A stretch of DNA of 64,000 nt, taken from positions 37,306,676 to 37,370,675 of the forward strand of contig OX243816.1 in NCBI GenBank assembly GCA_945859605.1, given 5' to 3'. Made by a program: the position numbers and the translations under genes. Below the pieces are notes generated by a model. That model saw nothing but the letters and a program-made list of their open reading frames with translations. It was not told the DNA's origin and searched no databases. The DNA is from Lumbricus rubellus. Taxonomy: Eukaryota; Annelida; Clitellata; Crassiclitellata; Lumbricidae. Below, piece after piece: positions 58,624 to 64,000 of this stretch. Each line of letters opens with the position of its first letter. Positions within the stretch are counted from its first letter, which is position 1.

Positions 58624-60785
58624 TTATTATTATTATTACTATCATTATTTAATATTTCAAGAAAACATAAAAATAACAGGAAATACAAATATTATTATTA
58701 TTAAAATTAATTCGGCTCTAAGCTCGATACCTAGCATTTAATTCTGTTACTCTATCTGGTCTCAATCATCTGTTCCTCCTCTGGAACTGGAACAGGAGCG
58801 ATCGATGGTGGTCTTTAAATGGGTCTCTTTTTGAGTGGCGCTACATACATTTGAAAGTAGTAGGATTAGATTTTTTGCACTTACCCGGATGCGTGCTTCT
58901 CTTTCATGTTCAAGAGCATCCTCGAGTTCGCGCAGTCTCACCTGCATCAAAGCAAAGACCGATATACATGTGTGTATATACACATGTATTGTATATACAT
59001 AGACAATTTTATACATATACATATGTATAACATACATATGTATTGTATGTACATATGCATGTATGTAGGCTATATCGCCTCTTAGCTCCCTTAGATAACA
59101 GCATTCACTTGGTAAACAAGAAAAGTACCATACAGAGTACAGACCCAATTTATGGGAAATACATAATACATGTGTATTTGTGAGGTAGTACCTAATATGC
59201 GCTCTATTAAAAATATTCGTGATATAAATATATAAACGATCATAGCAAATACATAAATATGTACATTAAATACAACTATGATATAGATATGCAATGAGCT
59301 ATATATATATTTCATATATAAATAAATATACATGAGGAACAGAGTCATGCAGACAAGGACGAAGAGGAAGACAGAGAGATAAACAGCATCAACATTTGTA
59401 TACCGTTATCTTACACTGCCATGGTAACTGTAAGTTGTTCACGTTACAAAACTATAATACTGTAGGAGGCACAATGACTTCTTGCTACCTGCGAATAGTA
59501 AAAACATCCGCGCTATAGAAGTCTGTACAAGAGATAACAAATTTTTTATGATTTCCGCAAAAATCGCTATAGAGGTGAAGTACTTATTCACTTACATGTA
59601 AATCCATCACAGTTTGGACTTGCACGAGATATTAATAATTGATGCTCATAAAAGTGGAATGTTACAATCAGTGGTATAATAATAATATGGTTGGACGAAA
59701 TGCACCACTATCATGGAATAGGATATGCCGAGCTTTTGCACCCCCAAAGTATGCTGGGATATCTGACTAAGTGCAGTTGTTGTCTTGCCTGCACTGCGGC
59801 TAAATGCATCGGCTTATCTGGCATGGATGGATGCGTCAGTGCTAACTGAGTGGTGGGCTTTAGAGTGAAGCAGGCTGTAGCCAAGGCAACGGTATGGTGG
59901 AGCAAACAGCACTGACAAAAGGTCAAGAATAATTCCATAATGGCATTCCATGAATGATAGTCATTGCTTGGCTTGCATTCCAATAATAATTACTGTGTTT
60001 GGTGCTGCGTTAAATGGTGGTAGGAGATTCGGTACATAGCGACGCTGTGTAATAACAAGGAACATTAGCGCCGCCCTCCTCCCTTATCCAGCCTTGGGAC
60101 TGGCCCTGCCACAATCAGAACAGTGGCGAGATTATTTGTTTGGTGGTTCAACATAGTGTCATGTGTCTGAACATTAATTATAGTGCCCTAAGTATATTTC
60201 GAAAAGATCCTCGGATAGCCAGTCAGTTTTAAAGGCAATATCACTATTGAACAAATTTAATGATTCTATAAATATACACCGCTGTTCAAAAAAGTAAGCC
60301 AAATTGTTTTGCATATATATCTAATACCTGATGACATTTCAAGCTAACATTTTCCAAAAATTTGAGAATTGGACCAAGAATATGATTCCAAAATTTCATG
60401 AGATAAAGTTGAACTGATAAAAAGATATGAATCTTTCAACTTCATATGCCGAAATTTCTCTTGAAATTTTGGAATCATATTATTCTTGGTCCAACTCTGT
60501 AAATATTTGGAAACGTTTAGCGTGATAATTATGTTATCAGGCATCGGAGATATTTGAAAACAGTCTGGCTTATTTTTTTGAACTACGTGTAGAGTGCTTC
60601 AACATTGAGTCGTATTGTGCCCTATTCCGCGACCTGGGCCATGCAGTTAATAGTTTTATTATAATAATAATAATGATACCTCGACCGTGCTATTAACAGT
60701 TTCATTGTCATAATAACAATAATAGTAATAATAATAATTATTATTAATACTAATATCAGTATTATTATTGTTATTGTTATTGTTA

Positions 60786-60845
<60 letters not shown>

Positions 60846-60865
60846 GCAGTAGTAGTAGTAGTAGT

Positions 60866-60949
<84 letters not shown>

Positions 60950-61448
60950 ACAATAGTAGTAGTAGTAGTAGCAGCAGCAGCAGCAGCAGCAGTGGTAATA
61001 ATAATAGTAGTATCATCATCATCATCATCGTCGTCGTCGTCATCAGCAGCAGCATCAGAAGCATCAGCATGAGCGTGATCATCGTCGTCATCATCCTCAC
61101 TCATAATAATTATCATCGCTACTATTATTGTAGCGCTATTAGCACTATGGCCTTGTGTATAATTATGTTTTGTTAATTTTATAACTGCATATTGAATGGA
61201 TATAATTTATAGAACACAAAATATCTATACGCAAATATCTGAATATATGTATAATGTATATATATATATATATATAATGTTATATATAGATGCGAGATAT
61301 CTACAACACTGACCTCGAGTCTGTTGGATGAGGTGGGTGACATTCCCCGGTAGACCTGGTAGTGCTTGACATGTTTGATGTCGACATCATCGTCAGCAGC
61401 TCCTCCGGTCACAACGACGTTCCTGGTACGCAGAGTATGATAAGACAT
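44725..61448 (-). CDS. Prm: Paramyosin, complete gene of 15 coding exons (877 aa)
   Basis: Coiled-coil rod protein that forms the core of invertebrate thick filaments, on which myosin packs. Joining the exons at 61448-61314, 58941-58885, 56250-56164, 55479-55313, 54505-54427, 53666-53421, 51139-50943, 50212-50080, 49625-49409, 48831-48591, 47898-47703, 47280-47152, 46649-46278, 45670-45470 and 44901-44725 gives 2634 nt with the stop, or 877 aa. Family members are usually about 860-880 aa. Every intron is GT-AG and every phase matches. Residues 1-45 are the non-helical head, ending in the typical SPTSSNRLE. Residues 46 to about 850 are uninterrupted Glu/Leu/Arg-rich heptads without proline. 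The tail ends [14 protein letters not shown], a classic paramyosin tailpiece. The start ATG has A at -3. I see nothing broken. Paramyosin is distinguished from myosin heavy chain rod by its own short head and tail. Alternative products such as a mini-paramyosin were not assessed. Confidence 0.97.
45070..45300 (+). repeat. GGAT/GATG microsatellite
   Basis: TGGA/TGGG/TGAA units in paramyosin intron 14. Confidence 0.93.
45470..45670 (-). CDS. Prm: Paramyosin coding exon 14
   Basis: 201 nt encoding residues 753-819 ([20 protein letters not shown], then [11 protein letters not shown]). This is the assembly-competence end of the rod shared with myosin tails. Donor GTCAGT, phase 0. Confidence 0.96.
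46278..46649 (-). CDS. Prm: Paramyosin coding exon 13 (largest)
   Basis: 372 nt encoding residues 629-752. Contains [20 protein letters not shown] and, further on, AAYDEAVN and RLVAKLQAR, all diagnostic of the paramyosin C-terminal rod. Donor GTAGGT, phase 0 on both sides. Confidence 0.97.
47152..47280 (-). CDS. Prm: Paramyosin coding exon 12
   Basis: 129 nt encoding residues 586-628 ([20 protein letters not shown] onward, ending RALLET). Donor GTAAGG, phase 0 on both sides. Confidence 0.96.
47703..47898 (-). CDS. Prm: Paramyosin coding exon 11
   Basis: 196 nt completing Arg520 and encoding to residue 585. Contains the highly conserved [20 protein letters not shown]. Acceptor TTGCAG, donor GTCAGC, phase 0. 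Confidence 0.96.
48370..48560 (+). repeat. ACAGACAGAAAGAG-type repeat
   Basis: Two copies of a block of about 60 bp (AGAGACAGACAGAAAGAGAC and on) between paramyosin exons 10 and 11. Confidence 0.88.
48591..48831 (-). CDS. Prm: Paramyosin coding exon 10
   Basis: 241 nt completing Asp440 and encoding to residue 519, plus two bases of Arg520. It includes [20 protein letters not shown] and on to IENI. Donor GTCAGA, phase 2. The introns on both sides carry simple repeats. Confidence 0.95.
48856..48975 (+). repeat. 12-bp tandem repeat ATGACTATTACT
   Basis: About ten units, the first ones ATGACAATGACT. It lies in the intron just before exon 10 in the sense direction, 25 bp from its acceptor. Confidence 0.93.
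49409..49625 (-). CDS. Prm: Paramyosin coding exon 9
   Basis: 217 nt encoding residues 368-439 plus one base of Asp440. Rod heptads including [20 protein letters not shown]. Donor GTAAGA, phase 1. Confidence 0.95.
50080..50212 (-). CDS. Prm: Paramyosin coding exon 8
   Basis: 133 nt completing Arg323 and encoding to residue 367 ([20 protein letters not shown], then LQIEIRDL). Acceptor TTGCAG, donor GTAAGT, phase 0. Confidence 0.95.
50435..50890 (-). mobile_element. LINE 3' end remnant, second copy
   Basis: Frame [20 protein letters not shown] on the minus strand, then a tail with GTGCATAAGCTGGTGCTCCG and CTTGGCTTTCGAGTTGGGCT. Same family as 42150-42640. It lies in paramyosin intron 7. Confidence 0.55.
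50943..51139 (-). CDS. Prm: Paramyosin coding exon 7
   Basis: 197 nt encoding residues 258-322 plus two bases of Arg323. Contains [20 protein letters not shown], typical rod sequence. Donor GTGAGG, phase 2. Confidence 0.95.
51140..53420 (-). other. Paramyosin intron 6
   Basis: 2.3 kb. Contains a repeat tail and TTA triplets (51168-51210), GGAA-rich purine repeats (51510-51630), GA/GACA tracts (52070-52130 and 52310-52440) and the CCAT array (53030-53404). Nothing coding was recognised. Confidence 0.75.
53030..53404 (+). repeat. (CCAT)n/(CCAC)n microsatellite
   Basis: 375 bases of CCAT with CCAC variants. It gives a Met-Asp-Gly-Trp repeat frame fused in silico to exon 6, which is an artefact because the donor lies at 53420-53415. 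Confidence 0.95.
53421..53666 (-). CDS. Prm: Paramyosin coding exon 6
   Basis: 246 nt encoding residues 176-257, all heptad rod ([18 protein letters not shown] onward, ending ADEEAR). Donor GTAAGG, phase 0. The intron after it begins with a large CCAT/CCAC microsatellite only about 16 bases beyond the splice donor. Confidence 0.95.
53700..54040 (+). repeat. GGTAGGGTAT-type tandem repeat
   Basis: 340 bases of imperfect GGTAGGGTA/GGTATGGTA units in paramyosin intron 5. Telomere-like G spacing but no TTAGGG. Confidence 0.9.
54427..54505 (-). CDS. Prm: Paramyosin coding exon 5
   Basis: 79 nt completing Lys149 and encoding residues to 175 ([16 protein letters not shown] and on to NKAK). Acceptor TTTCAG, donor GTCAGA, phase 0. 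Confidence 0.94.
55020..55255 (+). mobile_element. tRNA-derived SINE
   Basis: Head GTGGTGTAGGGGTAAATTTG, B-box-like GGATTCGAATTC, and tail GGGGCGCTATATAACAAGTG. Lies in paramyosin intron 4. Confidence 0.83.
55313..55479 (-). CDS. Prm: Paramyosin coding exon 4
   Basis: 167 nt encoding residues 94-148 plus two bases of Lys149. It contains [18 protein letters not shown], strongly conserved in paramyosin and myosin rods. Donor GTAAGT, phase 2. Confidence 0.95.
55905..56011 (+). repeat. (GAA)n-(GAT)n microsatellite
   Basis: Twelve GAA units then about 23 GAT units, between paramyosin exons 4 and 3. Confidence 0.96.
56164..56250 (-). CDS. Prm: Paramyosin coding exon 3
   Basis: 87 nt encoding residues 65-93, beginning [13 protein letters not shown] and ending in a LDEADG stretch then TSAQ, the conserved N-terminal rod pattern. 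Donor GTAACA, phase 0. Confidence 0.93.
56432..56850. mobile_element. hAT-like MITE (419 bp) with internal tandem duplication
   Basis: Perfect inverted ends CAGTGGCGGATCCAG and CTGGATCCGCCACTG with the perfect 8-bp duplication TCATTTCC (56424-56431 and 56851-56858). The interior carries two copies of a unit of about 78 bp (AAAGGTCGTCAA, GGCGGATGAAATGGTA, TTTGGCGGATGACTAAAAAA). Confidence 0.93.
57480..58470 (+). repeat. 1-kb pyrimidine-rich region
   Basis: CTTCTTCTT/TCCTCC-rich throughout, purines scarce. On the paramyosin sense strand it is purine-rich. Confidence 0.8.
58885..58941 (-). CDS. Prm: Paramyosin coding exon 2 (57-nt small exon)
   Basis: 57 nt encoding residues 46-64, [19 protein letters not shown], the start of the coiled coil. 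Flanked by an AG acceptor and a GTAAGT donor, phase 0 on both sides. Intron 1 (2.4 kb) precedes it. Confidence 0.93.
60277..60589. mobile_element. Palindromic mariner-type MITE (313 bp)
   Basis: The two halves are long imperfect inverted copies of each other (about 150 bp each): GTTCAAAAAAGTAAGCCA at the left and its near-mirror at the right, with TTGGACCAAGAATATGATTC and TTCCAAAATTTCA near the centre. Flanked by TA (60275-60276 and 60590-60591). Confidence 0.82.
60720..61045 (+). repeat. TTA, GTA and GCA triplet arrays
   Basis: About 80 bases of TTA, 110 of GTA, then GCA and TCA/TCG runs. Source of a poly-Thr/poly-Leu artefact frame. Confidence 0.96.
61314..61448 (-). CDS. Prm: Paramyosin coding exon 1
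   Basis: 135 nt encoding residues 1-45, the non-helical head. It starts with [10 protein letters not shown], carries an acidic patch (DDDVD), and ends SSNRLE. The donor is GTCAGT, phase 0. The head is where thick-filament kinases act in other species. The region contains several Ser and Thr residues. Confidence 0.93.
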
Positions 61449-61729
61449 TTTCAGATCAAATCAACAAAGATGTTGCTGTGAGAATAAGTTTCTCTCGGGC
61501 GCCTGCGTATGTTCAACTCTATCTCCCTCCTGTGCACCTATCACTGACAGACTGAACGGCAGACGTGAAGGCTGAAGAAGAAGTGTGGAACGTGTCTGTA
61601 AACGAAACTGCGTTAGAACAACCGACGGTGGAGTTGGTCTTGGACGGCGAGCGCACTCGGGGGGAAGAGCCAAAATTCCTCGCGGATCTCTCCAGGAACT
61701 TCTAGCCTTAGAAGACGGAAGCAACGTGC

Positions 61730-61735
61730 TTTATA
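61730..61735 (-). promoter_or_regulatory. Candidate TATA box upstream of paramyosin
   Basis: TATAAA on the minus strand within CGATATAAAGC, 282 bases upstream of the paramyosin ATG, in a relatively GC- and CpG-rich stretch (about 61560-61920). If used, transcription would begin near 61700 and the 5' leader would be about 250 nt, or shorter if spliced. Only the motif is seen. No initiator or CArG box was identified with confidence. Confidence 0.3.
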
Positions 61736-62801
61736 TCGACGGCACGTGCACTCCCCAACATGGTCGCGCTCGTGCGCTGCGGCGGCTGGTGGAGGCAGTG
61801 CGCCCGCGAGAGCATAGTATGCATTTACACGGAAGGTGGAGGAGTGTTTTTAAATGGCAAGATGGGAAGAGCGTGCGTTGGTCGGGTGGGGGGGGGGCGG
61901 ATGTGGCGTCTTTCCTGGTCATGGAGAAGTCTATAGCATGAGTATTGGCTGCGGCGTCTGAGAGGAAGAAGGCTGGTGATACGGAGCATCCTCCTATCTG
62001 ATATACGTTCGCGTAATTGATACTTTTTAAGACACCTAGACGTAGAATCTGAGAAATGCACTGTGCGTTACTTTAAGGTAGTCATAGATTAAGCAAATAT
62101 TCATACGCACACAATGCAATATCATAATAATAATTATAATACACACATGCTATGTTGGAGCCATTATAATATTATATGTACATGTACATTGTACACACAT
62201 ATAATTATAATATTCATTCACTCATATACTTCCTATTCTTGGACGAGGTTAGGCTACATGAAAACTATACCGACGGTCGAAAACTCTGTAAGACGTCTTC
62301 ACTAGTCTCAGCGTAGCTCTTAGTCAGTACCGGTATGTACAACCATTCTGACTCAACGCAGCGTTCGTGAATAAGCTGATGGTGCCCTGCGCTTGGCTTT
62401 CGAGTAGAGCTTTAGAAGTTTGGAGATAACGAATAGGTCTACGCCATGTCAAGGTCACGGTCAAAGACCTTTGATATCAAGACCAGAACTTTAAACCCCA
62501 AGACCCAGGCTTTGAAAATCACGATCAGACTACATTTCTTGATTAAATTTTGAAATTATGGAACAACCCACTATTTCAATGGAAACTATTGATTATTTTA
62601 TTTTATTCAAGCAAAATCTGCTGACTGCAGAAAATTCCGAGTTCGTGCTTTTAAAACTCCTTCATTCAAAATGTTGCTTCAAACGCCTGTTGCACTGTTA
62701 TGTAAAAGCCAATTCACTCCATTTTTTGCCATCTGCAGCTCTTAAGAATTATTCCTTCGCGTGAAAGAGTGCGTTCTAGGCCTATATTTGTAGCAGCCGC
62801 T

Positions 62802-62853
62802 GGCACACACACACACACCACACACGCGCGCGGGCGCGCACACACGCATAGAC

Positions 62854-62884
<31 letters not shown>

Positions 62885-62896
62885 AACACACACACA
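62802..62896 (+). repeat. (CA)n microsatellite
   Basis: CA with CG-rich centre (CACGCGCGCGGGCGCGCACA). Confidence 0.94.
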
Positions 62897-64000
62897 GAAG
62901 CAGCAGCAGCTCTTTAAGTGCTAGGTCTATATATAAATTATTGTTCAAACAGTGAGTGTTTTTTTAAATCCTCCCACGGATTATCTGGCTTCGGGGTGTG
63001 TTCCCGAATCATCGAAGAAGCGAAGGTGGCGGCACACCCGAGGTTCTTACGTATAAGCAAATAAGTAAATAAAAATCATATTCCTTGCATTTGCATTACA
63101 TTGAATACATAGCTTACGTACAATCGTATAAATAATCAAAATGGTTCAGAACAGGAACAGAAGAAAGTACCGTAGACAGGTAGATGCATAGTGCATGCAC
63201 ATTGCAAAAATAATATGACCGACTATAATGATTCACAAGACTTTTCTAAGCGGTTTAGTGTTGGCATTTAGACTGAACAAAACAGTTCGAATTCGTTGAT
63301 ACTTTTATAAGTACAGTGATAATTGTGAGTTTTGCAGGTGCAGTCTTACAAGAGACGAATTTGACCGGTTGTAGTGGCCTATACATAAAGTTTCACAACG
63401 CTAAGAATTTAACGTTTTTGAAGCCATTTAACGGTTTTGGAATCTCAATGATCCGCAATCTGTAAACCTATGAGTTTTGCTCAGCCTGCAGATGCCTCTT
63501 CTGCGCATTGTCGCCCATGGCGTCAGGGGTGCAGTCAGAACAAATTTCGGGGGCTGGTTAGTTTCCTAAAGACATGATTGCACAATACTCGAAAATAGTC
63601 AAGAATTTAAAAAATAACTTATTTTGGAGGTTTGAATCTGTAAACCTCCTAAATATAGACCAATGATTAGCATCCTCAACTTCCTGCTACATGTATAGGC
63701 TATAGTCGACAATTCATTGCACATTCTAGCCACACTATTTGCCTGAGATAACCAGACATTTCTTCTTCTTTCTTACAGTCCAACTCTCTTGTTGAGTTCC
63801 TACGCGCCGGACAAAACTCGGCTCATCATGAGAATAAGCCGAATTACTTGCATTCCATTGAATATAAGAAGATGTTTACATCTACCATGAAAACATTCTG
63901 GGCTTATCATAGACCGCTGAGCGTTCTACGGCATCACAAGTGTCTGAGGTTGCGACACGTTAGCCATAGATTACTACGCAGAGAGGGATTATTTTATCTG

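Larger units (their letters stand above)
56251..58884 (-). other. Paramyosin intron 2
   Basis: 2.6 kb. Contains the MITE at 56432-56850, CAA triplets (56992-57022), a CT run (57226-57300) and about 1 kb of pyrimidine-rich sequence (57480-58470), then CTT/TTA triplets (58585-58640). No exon-like frame. Confidence 0.8.
58942..61313 (-). other. Paramyosin intron 1
   Basis: 2.4 kb. Holds CATA/TA-rich sequence (58970-59340), the palindromic MITE (60277-60589) and TTA/GTA/GCA triplet arrays (60720-61045). 59350-60270 is unremarkable. Confidence 0.78.
61449..64000. other. Paramyosin 5' flank and upstream intergenic
   Basis: 61449-62060 is GC-richer presumed leader and promoter. 62360-62440 carries the LINE tail motif. 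62802-62896 is a CA run. The sequence at 63525-63560 (GGCGTCAGGGGTGCAGTCAG) looks like one end of another decayed element. No coding was recognised to the window end. Confidence 0.65.

Noticed and set aside
60622..61116. 164-aa poly-Thr/poly-Ile/poly-Asp frame
   Set aside because: TTA/GTA/GCA triplet arrays in paramyosin intron 1.
44725..61448. Myosin heavy chain rod instead of paramyosin
   Set aside because: A short own head (residues 1-45), a total of 877 aa and the RSMSVTRE tailpiece identify paramyosin. No motor domain is present upstream within the window.

Overview
This is animal nuclear DNA, not microbial. Genes are split by GT-AG introns, long stretches are intronic or intergenic, and the window is full of microsatellites, MITEs, tRNA-type SINEs and truncated LINEs. 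A complete paramyosin gene, a protein of invertebrate muscle that vertebrates lack, points to a marine-type invertebrate bilaterian. I cannot name the phylum from the sequence alone. | LAYOUT. All three protein genes lie on the minus strand. (1) 61448 down to 44725: a complete paramyosin gene with 15 coding exons, 2634 nt including the stop, 877 aa. I rebuilt it exon by exon, and every junction keeps frame. (2) 41011 down to 39380: an intronless 543-aa ankyrin-repeat protein with a C-terminal SOCS box (ASB family). A decayed copy of its 3' end lies at about 37585-38340 and is interrupted by a hAT-type MITE. (3) 35059 down to 1446 and beyond the left edge: the first four coding exons (280 aa) of kindlin (fermitin, FERMT/UNC-112), with introns of 19.1, 10.5 and 3.1 kb. 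The rest of kindlin is outside the window. | The remaining sequence is repeats. There are five hAT-like MITEs, three with perfect 8-bp target duplications, and two TA-flanked palindromic MITEs. A 3.25-kb foldback element sits in kindlin intron 2. A second inverted-repeat family has two members, at 498-1368 and 34326-34803. SINEs and a separate repeat family share a 3' tail. Several LINE 3' ends and a Tc1/mariner remnant are present, along with many simple-sequence tracts. Most long open frames here are read-through of these tracts and are not genes. | HOW THE GENES RELATE. Paramyosin forms the core of invertebrate thick filaments. Kindlin activates integrins at the attachments that anchor muscle to matrix. 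ASB proteins are substrate receptors of Cullin-5 ubiquitin ligases, and several family members act in muscle. Two of the three genes therefore belong to the muscle contraction and attachment machinery, and the third could plausibly serve muscle protein turnover. Whether their adjacency means anything is an inference. I found no prokaryotic features, CRISPR arrays, rRNA genes or bona fide tRNA genes.
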